The position numbers were made by a program, and so were the translations under genes. A DNA stretch of 64,000 nt from assembly GCF_001426645.1 (NCBI RefSeq), contig NZ_LMEX01000001.1, forward strand, positions 696,755 to 760,754, in the 5' to 3' direction. This document shows, piece after piece, positions 42,575 through 51,694 of the stretch (position 1 is the stretch's first letter; the number at the start of each line of letters is the position of its first letter). The notes beneath the pieces were generated by a model. That model was not told where the DNA came from. It saw nothing but the letters and a program-made list of their open reading frames with translations, and did no database searches. The DNA is from Rhodanobacter sp. Root480. GTDB lineage: Bacteria > Pseudomonadota > Gammaproteobacteria > Xanthomonadales > Rhodanobacteraceae.

Positions 42575-45228
42575 GCCTGCACTCCGGTCTCGATGACGTT
42601 CAACGCCAGCATTTTCTTCAGCTCGGGCAGGCACGAACCGCAGTTGGTGCCGGCGCCCAGCAGCGCGCCGATCTCGGCCGTGCTGGTCAAGCCATGTTCG
42701 CGGATGGCCTTGCGGATGCTGGCCTCGCTGACCGACATGCACGAGCAGACGATGTTGCCTGATGTTTGCGGCCCTGCTTCCAGGCCGGCCAGCAGGCCCA
42801 GTCGCTTCAATGCGTCGAGCGGCTGGCCGAGCAAGGCGCTGGCGGCTTCGGCTTCGGGAAACGTGGCTTGCGGCGCGGCGAAGAACACGCAGGCGTCGAG
42901 CTTTCCATCGACCAGGCCGGCGTAGCGGAAGACGGATTTCCTGGGGTCGGCGTAGGAGATCAGCTCGGCCGTGGCATCGATCTGCAGCAGGTGGCGAAGC
43001 GTCTGTTCGGAATCGATCAGCGCCTGCAATGCGGTGAGGCCGGACAGCTCGTAGCGGGAACCCGTGGCGATCGGCGCCTTGCTCCACAGCCCGTCGTCAC
43101 CCAGCGACAGTTGCCCGTCGCGACGTCGCAGCAGCACGCCACGCCAGGTTTCGCTCAATGCGGTGACCTGCACCGGTGTGCCCTTGAGATCCGGCTGGCC
43201 CGATACCGGATCGGTCAGCGCATGCACCAGCCGGTCGGTGGGACCGCTGGAGGCGAACTGGTCGGTCCAGTGCATCGGCGCGAACACCTGGCCCTGGCGC
43301 AGGCCCGGATCGATTTCCACCCGCAGGCTGGTCTGCCCTTGCGCACTGCTGACCCGCGCCAGGCCACCGTCGACGATGCCACGCAGCATCGCGTCGCGCG
43401 GATGCAGCGCGAGTCGCGGGCCGGGGCTGTGCGTCATCAGGTGGGGGATGCGCCCGGTGCGGGTCATGGTGTGCCACTGGTCGCGCACGCGACCGGTGTT
43501 GAGAATCAGCGGAAAGCCGGCCAGTTTCGCGTCGGCGCGGATCGCCAGCGGCAGCATGCGCGCGCGTCCGTCGGCGGTGGAAAAGCGGCCGCGTGCGAAC
43601 AGCCGCGCGTGGCTGGCGCCCTGCCCTGATGCGGGACACGGCCACTGCACGGGATCGAGCGCCTCGTAGGCGTCGTTGTCCAGCGTGGCCAGCGCACCCA
43701 GGTCGAGCCGGCGTTGGCCGTTGTTCTCGAACGCGGTGAGCGCGGCATGCTCGCGAAAGATCGCCGCCGGCGTCTCGAACGCAAACGCCTCGCGCCAACC
43801 CATGCGCTTGCCGACTTCGGCAAACATCCACCAGTCCGGGCGCGCCTCACCGGGCGCCGCGCGAAAGCGGCGCTGGCGCGAGATGCGGCGTTCCGAGTTG
43901 GTCACGGTGCCGTCCTTCTCGGCCCAACCGGCGGCAGGCAGCACGATGTCGGCCAGCGCCGTGGTGTCGGTGGGCCACGCGTCGGAGACGATCACCAGCG
44001 GACAGGCGCGCAAGGCCTCGCGCACGAGATCCGCGCGCGGCATGCTGTTGGCCGGGTTGGTGGCAGCGATCCAGATCGCCTTCAGCCGGCCATCGGCGGC
44101 GGCCTCAAACAGGTCCACCGCCTTGTAGCCGGGCGTGCGGGCTACCTGCGGCGCGTTCCAGAAGCGGCCGACGCGATCCACGCTTTCCGGCTCGAAACCC
44201 ATGTGCGCAGCCAGCTGGTTTGCCAGCCCACCAACTTCGCGGCCGCCCATGGCGTTGGGTTGCCCGGTGAGCGAAAACGGTCCCATGCCGGCGCGGCCGA
44301 TGCGTGCCGTGGCCAGGTGGCAGTTGAGGATGGCGTTGACCTTGTCGGCGCCATTGGCGGACTGGTTCACGCCTTGCGAGTAAAGCGTCATCACGCGCTC
44401 GGTGCGCGCAAAGCTGTCGTAGAAACGCAGCACGTCGGTAGGGTCGAGATCGGTGGCCGCGGCCACCAGCTCCACCGAGCCGGCTGTGGCGCGGGCAGCG
44501 GTGACGGCCTCGTCGAAACCGGCTACATGCTCGCTCACCCAGTCGCGATCGACCTTCCCCGCATCCACCAGATGCACCAGCAAGCCGTTGAACAGCATCA
44601 CGTCGCCGCCGGGGGCCAGCGGCAGATGCAGGTCGGCCATGTCGGCGGTGGCGGTGCGGCGCGGGTCGACGTTGATCAACTGCGTGCCGCGCTTCTCGCG
44701 CGCGGCCATCAGGCGCTGGTACAGCACGGGATGGCACCACGCCATGTTGCTTCCCACCAGCACCACCAGGTCGGCTTCCTCCAGGTCCTCGTAGCAACCG
44801 GGCACCACGTCTTCGCCAAACGCACGCACGTGGCCGGCCACGGTGGATGACATGCACAGCCGCGAATTGGTGTCGATATTGCCCGCGCCGATGAAACCCT
44901 TCATCAGCTTGTTGGCGACGTAATAGTCCTCGGTGAGGAACTGGCCGGAGACGTAGAAGCCGATGGCGTCCGGCCCGTGCTCATCACGGATGCGGGTGAA
45001 CTCGGCGGCGATGCGATCCAGCGCCTCGTCCCAACCGGCAATGCGTCCGCCGATGGTGGGTTGCTGCAGCCGGTCCGGCAGGTTCAACGCATCTTTCAGC
45101 GCCGCGCCCTTGGAGCACAGCCGCCCGAAATTGGACGGGTGCTCGCGATCGCCGCGCGGCACGCCGCCCTCCACCGTCACGCCGCAGCCCACGCCGCAAT
45201 AAGGACAGGTGGAGCGGATGGTGCTCAC
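42571..45228 (-). CDS. nasA: assimilatory nitrate reductase, catalytic subunit
   Basis: The 885-aa cytosolic molybdoenzyme reduces nitrate to nitrite. The N-terminal CPYCGVGCG...C cysteines hold a [4Fe-4S] cluster. The Mo-bis-MGD domains include NSRLCMSSTVAGHVRAFG, whose Cys is the likely Mo ligand, GQPNAMGGREVG and GRVRDQWHTMTRTG. The C-terminal about 60 residues form a BFD-type [2Fe-2S] domain with CSCMSVSEASI and GAGTNCGSCLPEL, marking NasA/NarB rather than periplasmic NapA; no Tat signal is present. It overlaps nirD and hemD by four bases each. Confidence 0.95.
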   Translation of the reverse strand: MSTIRSTCPYCGVGCGVTVEGGVPRGDREHPSNFGRLCSKGAALKDALNLPDRLQQPTIGGRIAGWDEALDRIAAEFTRIRDEHGPDAIGFYVSGQFLTEDYYVANKLMKGFIGAGNIDTNSRLCMSSTVAGHVRAFGEDVVPGCYEDLEEADLVVLVGSNMAWCHPVLYQRLMAAREKRGTQLINVDPRRTATADMADLHLPLAPGGDVMLFNGLLVHLVDAGKVDRDWVSEHVAGFDEAVTAARATAGSVELVAAATDLDPTDVLRFYDSFARTERVMTLYSQGVNQSANGADKVNAILNCHLATARIGRAGMGPFSLTGQPNAMGGREVGGLANQLAAHMGFEPESVDRVGRFWNAPQVARTPGYKAVDLFEAAADGRLKAIWIAATNPANSMPRADLVREALRACPLVIVSDAWPTDTTALADIVLPAAGWAEKDGTVTNSERRISRQRRFRAAPGEARPDWWMFAEVGKRMGWREAFAFETPAAIFREHAALTAFENNGQRRLDLGALATLDNDAYEALDPVQWPCPASGQGASHARLFARGRFSTADGRARMLPLAIRADAKLAGFPLILNTGRVRDQWHTMTRTGRIPHLMTHSPGPRLALHPRDAMLRGIVDGGLARVSSAQGQTSLRVEIDPGLRQGQVFAPMHWTDQFASSGPTDRLVHALTDPVSGQPDLKGTPVQVTALSETWRGVLLRRRDGQLSLGDDGLWSKAPIATGSRYELSGLTALQALIDSEQTLRHLLQIDATAELISYADPRKSVFRYAGLVDGKLDACVFFAAPQATFPEAEAASALLGQPLDALKRLGLLAGLEAGPQTSGNIVCSCMSVSEASIRKAIREHGLTSTAEIGALLGAGTNCGSCLPELKKMLALNVIETGVQA

Positions 45229-45572
45229 GCGATGGCCTCAACCGCCGGCTCGGGCAGGTAGACGTGGATGTTGCCGTCCACCACGCGTAGCGGTATCGGC
45301 CCTGCCCTGCCCTCGTCCGGCGCCACGGCTTCGCCGGAGTCCAGCGCTATGCCCCAGTTGTGCAAGGGACAGGTGACGGTCTTGCCCGAGACGAGGCCCT
45401 CGGACAGCGGCCCGCGCTTGTGCGGGCATTCGTCGATGAGGGCGAACACCTCGTCGTCGCGGGTGCGGAACACCGCGATCGGCCGGCCGGCCTGGCGCAG
45501 GCACAGGCGGCGGCTGCCGCTGCGCGGGATGCTTTCCAGCGGGCCGATGTTTTTCCAGTCGTGTGCGCTCAT
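45225..45572 (-). CDS. nirD: nitrite reductase (NAD(P)H) small subunit
   Basis: The 115-aa Rieske-like subunit keeps the cluster ligands in ECPHKRGPLSEG and CPLHNWGIALDSG (CxH and CxxH pattern), so it can hold a [2Fe-2S] centre, unlike some NirD. It supports NirB in reducing nitrite to ammonium. It overlaps nirB and nasA by ATGA at both ends. Confidence 0.93.
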   Translation of the reverse strand: MSAHDWKNIGPLESIPRSGSRRLCLRQAGRPIAVFRTRDDEVFALIDECPHKRGPLSEGLVSGKTVTCPLHNWGIALDSGEAVAPDEGRAGPIPLRVVDGNIHVYLPEPAVEAIA

Positions 45573-48052
45573 GCCAAGGCTCCCGCGAGTTCCGGCAGGG
45601 GTTGAAAGGCTTCGGCCGCCACGCCGCTGGCGCGTTCGTGCCAGGGGTCGACGCGGGCGAAGGTTTGCGAATACAGGAAGCGCTGGCACAACTGCTCGCG
45701 TCCTTCGGCGTCCTCCACCAGGCGCCGCTTGACGTAGTCGATGCCGACGCGGGCGATCCATGGCGCGCTGCGTTCCATGTAATGCGCCTCCTCGCGATAC
45801 AGCTGCATGAAGGCGCCGGCGTACTGCAGCACCTCGTCCTCGGTGGATACACGCACCAGCAGGTCGGTGACGCGCACGTCGACGCCGCCGTTGCCGCCGA
45901 CCAGGAGGTCGTAGCCCGCGTCGATGCAGATCACGCCCAGGTCCTTGATGCTGGCTTCAGCGCAGTTGCGCGGGCAGCCGGAGACGGCGAACTTCACCTT
46001 GTGCGGCGTCCAAGAACCCCAGCACATCTTTTCCAGCTTCACGCCCAGACCGGTCGAATCCTGCGTGCCGAAGCGGCACCATTCCTTGCCGACGCAGGTC
46101 TTCACCGTGCGCAGCCCCTTGGCGTAGGCATGGCCTGAGACCAGCCCGGCCTGGCCCAGGTCGCTCCACACGGCGGGCAGGTCTTCCTTCTTCACGCCCA
46201 GCAGGTCGATGCGCTGGCCGCCGGTGACCTTGACCGTGGGGATCTTGAATTTTTCCGCCACGTCGGCGATCGCGTGCAGCTCGGCCGGCGTGGTCAGGCC
46301 GCCCCACATGCGCGGCACCACACTGTAGGTGCCGTCCTTCTGGATGTTGGCGTGCAGGCGCTCGTTGACGAAGCGCGAGCTGGCGTCGTCCTGGTATTCG
46401 CCCGGCCATTCGCACAACAGGTAGTAGTTCAAAGCGGGGCGACACTTGTGGCAGCCCTCGGGTTTCTTCCACGCCAGTGCGGCGCGCACTGCATCCATGC
46501 TCTTGAGCTGCTGCGTACGGATGGCGGCGCGCACCTCGTCGTGATCCGCCTCGGTGCAGTCGCATACGGTCTTCTTCGTTGCCTTGGCATCCACGCCGGC
46601 GGCGTACGCCAGGATCTCCTCGACCTGGCCGGTGCACTGCCCGCAGGAGGCCGAGGCCTTGGTGTGCGCGCGCACTTCGGACAGCGTGGTCAGCTTGAGC
46701 GTGCGGATCGCCTTGACGATGTCGCCCTTGCACACGCCGTTGCAGCCGCAGATCTGGGTGTCATCGCGCATGGCCTCGTAATCGACCGCTTGCGCGCCGC
46801 CGCTTTCCGCCTCGGCGAAGGCCTTGCCGAATACCAGCCGTTCGCGCAAGGCGGAAACGTCTTCCTTGTCGCGCATCAATTTCAGGTACCACTGGCCATC
46901 GACGACGTGCCCGTACAGCACCACGCCGACCAGGCGTCCATCGCGCAACACGATCTTCTTGTAGACGCCGCTGGACTCGTCGCGCAGCATGATCTCTTCA
47001 TCGGACTCGTCCGCCGCCATCAGCGCGCCGGCGGAAAACACTTCCACGCCGGTGATCTTGAGGCTGGTCGACAAGGCCTTGCTGGCGAAGATGGCCGCCT
47101 GGTCGCCTGCCAGCCGCGCACCGCACACCTTGGCCTGATCCCAGATGGGCGCCACCAGGCCGAACACCTGTCCCCGATGCTCGACGCACTCGCCCACCGC
47201 AAAAATGAGCGGGTCGCTGGTGCGCATGTCATCGCCCACCACGATGCCGCGGTTGATCTCCAGCCCGGCGGCAACGGCCAGTTCGATGCGCGGACGAATG
47301 CCGATCGCCAGCACCACCAGGTCGGCGGGAATCTCGCGCCCGTCTTCCAGCAGAACGCTTTCGGCGTGATCGACACCGGTGATCTCCTTGGTCTGGCCCT
47401 CGGTGAAGAAGGCAATGCCGCGACGATCGAGATCACGCTGCAGCAACTGGCCGGCGGCGGCGTCGAGCTGGCGTTCCATCAAGGTCGGCATCAAGTGCAC
47501 CAGCGCCACCGACATGCCGCGCTGGCGCAAACCCCACGCCGCCTCCAGCCCCAGCAACCCGCCACCGATGACCACCGCATGCCTGTGCGTGCGCGCCGCG
47601 GCCAGCATCTTGTCGACATCGGCAATGTCGCGGAACGCACACACGCCGGGCAGCTCCAGCCCCGGAATGCGCGGCGCCAATGGCTTGGAGCCGGTCGCGA
47701 TCAGCAGGCGGTCGTAAGGCACGCAGATGCCATTCGCCGATGTCACCGTGCGCGCATCCCGATCGATGGCGGTGACCTCGTCGCCGGTGATCAGGCGGAT
47801 GCCGTTTTCCTCGTACCACTCGCGCGGGTTGATGACGATCTCGTCGAGTTGCTTGTCGCCGGCCAGCACGCTGGACAACATGATGCGGTTGTAATTGACG
47901 TGGGGCTCGGCGCCGAACACGGTGATGCGATAGCGCTTGCCGCCTTCATGCTTGAGCAGTTCCTCCACCGTGCGCATGGCGGCCATGCCATTGCCGATCA
48001 CCACCAGTTGCGCGATGGGTGGGATGCGGGCGAGATCGTCGTTGATGTACAT
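45569..48052 (-). CDS. nirB: nitrite reductase (NAD(P)H) large subunit
   Basis: The 827-aa enzyme has an N-terminal FAD/NAD domain (LVVIGNGMAAMRTVEELL; VVIGGGLLGLEAAWGL). Two BFD [2Fe-2S] domains follow (ICGCNGVCKGDI with CGQC, then VCDCTEADHDEV with CHKC). The nitrite/sulfite reductase half carries siroheme-[4Fe-4S] ligands in TCVGKEWCRFGT and SGCPRNCAEASI. It makes ammonium from nitrite. The start at 48052 is chosen for GGAG eight bases upstream; earlier in-frame ATGs at 48097 and 48106 lack a site. Confidence 0.95.
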   Translation of the reverse strand: MYINDDLARIPPIAQLVVIGNGMAAMRTVEELLKHEGGKRYRITVFGAEPHVNYNRIMLSSVLAGDKQLDEIVINPREWYEENGIRLITGDEVTAIDRDARTVTSANGICVPYDRLLIATGSKPLAPRIPGLELPGVCAFRDIADVDKMLAAARTHRHAVVIGGGLLGLEAAWGLRQRGMSVALVHLMPTLMERQLDAAAGQLLQRDLDRRGIAFFTEGQTKEITGVDHAESVLLEDGREIPADLVVLAIGIRPRIELAVAAGLEINRGIVVGDDMRTSDPLIFAVGECVEHRGQVFGLVAPIWDQAKVCGARLAGDQAAIFASKALSTSLKITGVEVFSAGALMAADESDEEIMLRDESSGVYKKIVLRDGRLVGVVLYGHVVDGQWYLKLMRDKEDVSALRERLVFGKAFAEAESGGAQAVDYEAMRDDTQICGCNGVCKGDIVKAIRTLKLTTLSEVRAHTKASASCGQCTGQVEEILAYAAGVDAKATKKTVCDCTEADHDEVRAAIRTQQLKSMDAVRAALAWKKPEGCHKCRPALNYYLLCEWPGEYQDDASSRFVNERLHANIQKDGTYSVVPRMWGGLTTPAELHAIADVAEKFKIPTVKVTGGQRIDLLGVKKEDLPAVWSDLGQAGLVSGHAYAKGLRTVKTCVGKEWCRFGTQDSTGLGVKLEKMCWGSWTPHKVKFAVSGCPRNCAEASIKDLGVICIDAGYDLLVGGNGGVDVRVTDLLVRVSTEDEVLQYAGAFMQLYREEAHYMERSAPWIARVGIDYVKRRLVEDAEGREQLCQRFLYSQTFARVDPWHERASGVAAEAFQPLPELAGALA

Positions 48053-48108
48053 GGAGTCGCTCCGGTGGGGTGTGGGAGAGGAGGTGTTGTCGGCCATGGC
48101 GTGCATGC

Positions 48109-49311
48109 TCAGACGCGCACGCCGCTGAGTGCCGCGGCGCCGCGCCAGCGCAGCCGCACGCTGGCAATGCCGCCCCAGGCCAGCAGCGCCAGCAGCGCGA
48201 AGGTGCCGAAGCCGTAGTCGTAGTTGCCGGTGAATTGCCGGGCGTAACCCAGCCCCGCGGCCAGGCAGAAGCCACCGACGCCGCCGGTCATGCCGACCAG
48301 GCCGGTGAGCAGGCCGACGTCGCCACGGAAGCGTTGCGGCACCAGCTGGAACACGGCGCCGTTGCCCATGCCCAGCGCCGTCATCGCCAGCGCCAGCGCA
48401 GCCAGCGCGCCGAAGGCCGGCTGGTGGCTGAAGGTGATGATCGCCAGCATCAAGGCCACAAACGCGTAGACCATGGACAGCGCGCGGGTGCCACCGATGT
48501 GGTCGGCCAGCGCGCCGCCCAGCGGCCGCACGAACGAGCCCACGAAAACGCAGCCCGCCGTGAAGTAACCCGCGGTCACCGCGGACAGGCCGTACTGGTC
48601 GTTGAAGTAGATCGGCAGGAACGAGGACAGGCCGACGAAGCCGCCGAAGCTGATGCCATAGAAAAACATCAGCCACCATGCATCGGCCGTGCGCAGCACG
48701 CGCCGGTAATCCGCCAGCGTTTTCGGCGGCGGCGAGTTGGGGCTGTCCCGGGCGAACAACACGAACGCCAGCAACACCACCAGCAACGGCAAGGCCGCCA
48801 GACCCAGGGTGTTGCGCCAGCCGATCGCCAGCGCCAGCGCGGGTGCGAACAACGCGGCGAACACGGTGCCGGAGTTGCCCGCGCCGGCCAGCCCCAACAC
48901 CACGCCCTGGCGTTCCGGCGGATACCAGTACGACACCATCGGCAAGGCGATGGCGAACGAAGCGCCGGCCACGCCCAGCACGATGCCCAGCGTCAGCACC
49001 TGGCCGAACGAGTGCAGGCCCAGCCACCACGCCAGCAGCAGTCCGACGATCACCACCAGTTGCATCGCGATACCGACCCGGCGCGCCTTCCACTGGCCGA
49101 TCAGTACGCCGTTGAGCACCCGCAACAACGCGCCGGCCAGCACCGGCGTGGCCACCATCAGGCCCTTCTGGTCCGGCTGCAGATGCAGGTCGTTGGCGAT
49201 CAGCACCGCCAGCGGCGCAAGCAGCACCCAGACGGCGAAGCTGAGATCGAAATACAGGAAGCAAACGGCCAGCGTGGGGAAATGACCGGCCTTGAAGAAG
49301 GCTTTGCTCAT
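48109..49311 (-). CDS. narK: nitrate/nitrite MFS transporter (NNP family)
   Basis: The 400-aa protein has twelve helices and the NNP signatures: helix 5 GVAGASFAIALPMVSYWYP and GLAGAGNSGTVFAALFAP, and GGVGGFCLAAGLGYARQ in helix 11. The conserved Arg of helix 2 lies in LLRVLNGVLIG. It imports nitrate for NasA. The long leader between nasS and this gene carries ANTAR-type hairpins and a promoter-like dyad, so expression of the whole downstream run is probably controlled by nitrate through NasS/NasT. Confidence 0.93.
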   Translation of the reverse strand: MSKAFFKAGHFPTLAVCFLYFDLSFAVWVLLAPLAVLIANDLHLQPDQKGLMVATPVLAGALLRVLNGVLIGQWKARRVGIAMQLVVIVGLLLAWWLGLHSFGQVLTLGIVLGVAGASFAIALPMVSYWYPPERQGVVLGLAGAGNSGTVFAALFAPALALAIGWRNTLGLAALPLLVVLLAFVLFARDSPNSPPPKTLADYRRVLRTADAWWLMFFYGISFGGFVGLSSFLPIYFNDQYGLSAVTAGYFTAGCVFVGSFVRPLGGALADHIGGTRALSMVYAFVALMLAIITFSHQPAFGALAALALAMTALGMGNGAVFQLVPQRFRGDVGLLTGLVGMTGGVGGFCLAAGLGYARQFTGNYDYGFGTFALLALLAWGGIASVRLRWRGAAALSGVRV

Positions 49312-49329
49312 GGCAATGGCTCGCGGTTT

Positions 49330-49426
49330 CAGCGCTTGCAGCGCTGCCGGATCTACCGGTTGCGAACCGCCATTAGCTCGCGAGGAATTGCGTTGTCAGT
49401 AGCCAGATCAGCCCGCCATTAGGCTG
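49330..49426 (-). promoter_or_regulatory. ANTAR-target leader RNA (two AAUGGC hexaloop hairpins) before narK
   Basis: In the transcript, hairpin P1 (49426 to 49409) is CAGCCU-AAUGGC-GGGCUG. Hairpin P2 (49381 to 49362) is GCGAGCU-AAUGGC-GGUUCGC. Both have a U-G pair closing a hexaloop with A at position 1 and G at position 4, the defining contacts for ANTAR proteins. A third hairpin CAGCGC-UGCAA-GCGCUG (49346 to 49330) lies just before narK, and the 3' arm of P2 (GCGGUU) could instead pair with AACCGC at 49324-49329, giving two exclusive folds. No U-tract was seen, so termination versus translation control is open. Confidence 0.8.
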
Positions 49427-49468
49427 TCTTCCTCGATCGTGCCGGCGGTGTGGGAACCGCGGGTCACG

Positions 49469-49497
49469 GTTTATGTTGTAGTGCAACAAATCGTCAA
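49469..49497 (-). promoter_or_regulatory. candidate narK promoter with TGTTG-N5-CAACA dyad
   Basis: On the minus strand TTGACG (49497 to 49492) and CATAAA (49475 to 49470) are 16 bp apart, resembling -35 and -10 elements. The inverted repeat TGTTG-TAGTG-CAACA (49474-49488) fills the spacer and could be an operator. A start near 49463 would include both ANTAR hairpins in the leader. Confidence 0.4.
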
Positions 49498-49538
49498 AGG
49501 CAAGCGTTTTTTACGTGGATTGTCATTTACCTCCACGC

Positions 49539-50771
49539 TCAACGCGTGGCGTCGTTCTCGTTGTTGCGTGCGCGGATGGGCATCGCACTCTCGCCCAGCG
49601 GCGGCAGCGCGTTGGGGTCGAAAACGGTGCCGTCGCAGAACCTGTCGGGCGGCATCGGGATCGGCTGCGGCGTGGCATCGAGCGACCACGCCGCCGCGTG
49701 TGCGCCCTCCACTTTCCAGTCCGCCCGCGGTACCGATTCGCCTGAAGGCGACAGCGCGGCGCGATACAGGTCCGGCCGATACACGCGCTCGGCCAGGGTG
49801 CGCAGGTCGATGCTGTCGTCGATCAACTGCCAGCGCCGCATCTGGCTGAGAAACCACAACCCCTGCGAGCGCCAGGGGAAGGTCGCCGCGCCACGATGGA
49901 ACACGCAGCCGTTCGACGTCTCGGCGCCGCCAGGCAGGCTCGCCAGGATGGCGTGCGAACCGAGGTTCAGATAGCGCCGCCGCGACAGCAGCGAGGCGAT
50001 GTAGGCGGTGTTTTCGGCGTCGTCGCAGAAGCGGGATGAACGATGCAGCGCGCGCAGCACGCCCGACAACGCTTCGGGATGCTGGTTCGCCCAGCGCGCG
50101 CTCACGGCGAACGCCTTCTCCGGCGCGTTGCTCCAGATCTGCTGCGAGCCGGCGATCGAATGGCCCACGCTGTTGCGCCGTGCCACCTCGCCCCACGGTG
50201 CGCCTGCACAGAAACCGGAGATCTGCTTTTCGCGCAGCGCTTCCACGGCACGCGACGGTGGCACCACTGCCAGCTTCACGTCGCGGTCCACCTCGATGCC
50301 GACGCTGGCAAGCCAGTAGCGGCACAGCAGGTTATGGGTGGAAAACGCATGCACCACGCCCAGCGTGAGTGGCTGCTGGCGCAGGCAGGCGGCCAACGCG
50401 GGCAACGGGTCCAGATCGTCGCTTTCGCCCAGCGCGCGTACCCGTGTCGCCAGCTCGCGCTCCAGCGTGATGGCCACGCCGCCCACGCTGAGCGTGTAGG
50501 GAATCAGCATGGGCTGCGCCACGCCGCGCAGGCCCAACTGCACCGCGAACGCCAGCGGCGGCACGATCACCGCCGCGTCCAGCGCGCCAAAGGCCAGCTT
50601 GTCGGCGATGTTGGCCCACGAGGGCTCGACCGCCAGCTCAACCTCCACGCCTTCGTCGGCAAAGAAGCCGAACTCGTGCGCGGTGACTACCGGCGCGCTG
50701 TCGGTGAGGCGCAACATGCCGATGCGCAGCTTCGGCGCCGTGCCGCTGCTCGATGGTGTCGGCGCATTCAT
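49539..50771 (-). CDS. nasS: NasS nitrate-sensing protein (NrtA-like)
   Basis: The 410-aa protein resembles the NrtA/SsuA substrate-binding fold but has no signal peptide, so it is cytosolic. Features are KLRIGMLRLTDSAPVVTAHE, GALDAAVIVPPLAFAVQLGL, ISGFCAGAPWGEVARRN and WFLSQMRRWQLI. In known systems NasS binds NasT and releases it when nitrate is bound, freeing NasT to act on leader RNA. The ATG overlaps the nasT stop (ATGA), giving a matched pair. Confidence 0.88.
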   Translation of the reverse strand: MNAPTPSSSGTAPKLRIGMLRLTDSAPVVTAHEFGFFADEGVEVELAVEPSWANIADKLAFGALDAAVIVPPLAFAVQLGLRGVAQPMLIPYTLSVGGVAITLERELATRVRALGESDDLDPLPALAACLRQQPLTLGVVHAFSTHNLLCRYWLASVGIEVDRDVKLAVVPPSRAVEALREKQISGFCAGAPWGEVARRNSVGHSIAGSQQIWSNAPEKAFAVSARWANQHPEALSGVLRALHRSSRFCDDAENTAYIASLLSRRRYLNLGSHAILASLPGGAETSNGCVFHRGAATFPWRSQGLWFLSQMRRWQLIDDSIDLRTLAERVYRPDLYRAALSPSGESVPRADWKVEGAHAAAWSLDATPQPIPMPPDRFCDGTVFDPNALPPLGESAMPIRARNNENDATR

Positions 50772-51370
50772 GGCTGTCTCCCCTTTCCCTTGTGCGAATC
50801 CGTGCCCGCGTCGTGCCGGGTCACGAACGCCGCGACCACCTCGGCAAGTTTCCGGTTCTGGTTCATCGCCGTTTTCTGCAGCCAGCGATACGCTTCCGGT
50901 TCGGTCATTCTGCGACCCTGCATCAGCAGCGCCTTGGCGCGCTCCATCAGGTGCCGTTCCTCCAGCCTGGCCTGCGCTTCGGCCAGCTCGCCCTCGACCT
51001 TGCGCAGGCGGCGGAACAGCGCGATGGCTGAGGCCATGATCGGCTTGATGTCCTGCAACGGTACGCCGGAGAGGTTGTACGAGCACACACCCGCGTCGAT
51101 CGCCTCCTCGGCAAACGCCGGATCGTCGCTGCCGGCAAACATCACGATGGGGTGGCCGGACGACACCAGACGCAAGTCTTCCAGCGCGTCGCGATCGGGC
51201 AACGCCATGTCGACGATGATCAGATCCGGCTTGATGTCCTCCACCGCAGCGATCCGCCCTGCCCCTTCCGGCACCCGCACCACCTGGGCAAAACCGGACT
51301 CGCACAGGATCTCCTCGAGCGCACGCGCACGGCCGGCGTCAGTGTCGATGAGAAGGATTTTCAGGGACAT
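50768..51370 (-). CDS. nasT: NasT ANTAR-domain antitermination regulator
   Basis: The 200-aa protein has a receiver domain (LLIDTDAGRARALEEIL; phospho-acceptor-like Asp54 in IIVDMALPDRD). A coiled linker and an ANTAR RNA-binding domain follow at about residues 130-190, with LEERHLMERAKALLMQGRRM and EAYRWLQKTAMNQNRKLAEVV. It binds hexaloop hairpins in nas leaders to relieve termination or folding. The matching RNA sits 1.4 kb downstream before narK. It is divergent from cysG across a 324-bp gap. Confidence 0.92.
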   Translation of the reverse strand: MSLKILLIDTDAGRARALEEILCESGFAQVVRVPEGAGRIAAVEDIKPDLIIVDMALPDRDALEDLRLVSSGHPIVMFAGSDDPAFAEEAIDAGVCSYNLSGVPLQDIKPIMASAIALFRRLRKVEGELAEAQARLEERHLMERAKALLMQGRRMTEPEAYRWLQKTAMNQNRKLAEVVAAFVTRHDAGTDSHKGKGRQP

Positions 51371-51694
51371 CGGTGGGTGCGATTTCCATCAAGCCGTGAT
51401 GACGCGTTGAAACATCCGGCGGTTTTATTGCTCTGCAGCACACGCATCAGCCGACGAGACGCCATTCGTCAAAGTCGGCACGACCATGGTCCAAATCCGG
51501 TTCGATCTATTTTGCTGCGTTGCCACATTCATTGATTGATCTGTTATAAGAAAAGCACGGCGCGTGTGTCATTTTGCACACTTGCCGGGCATCCGTATAC
51601 GGACGTATGGATGGCCAAATGATTTTTCTGAAATGCACCCGAATACACCAACGCAATCCCCGAATTGGGGATTGCCCCGCCCCGGAGACACGAC
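51371..51694. promoter_or_regulatory. divergent control region between nasT and cysG
   Basis: These 324 bp hold no gene. Lower-GC patches such as TTGATTGATCTGTTATAAG (51532 onward) look promoter-like. A hairpin immediately before cysG is listed separately. No FNR-type box or sigma-54 element was convincing. Confidence 0.4.
51653..51675 (+). promoter_or_regulatory. leader hairpin upstream of cysG
   Basis: GCAATCCCC-GAATT-GGGGATTGC forms a perfect 9-bp stem with a 5-nt loop, ending 19 bases before the cysG ATG and just before its CGGAG ribosome site. It is well placed for attenuation or stability control. The loop lacks the A1/G4 hexaloop pattern, so ANTAR binding is not indicated. Confidence 0.45.
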
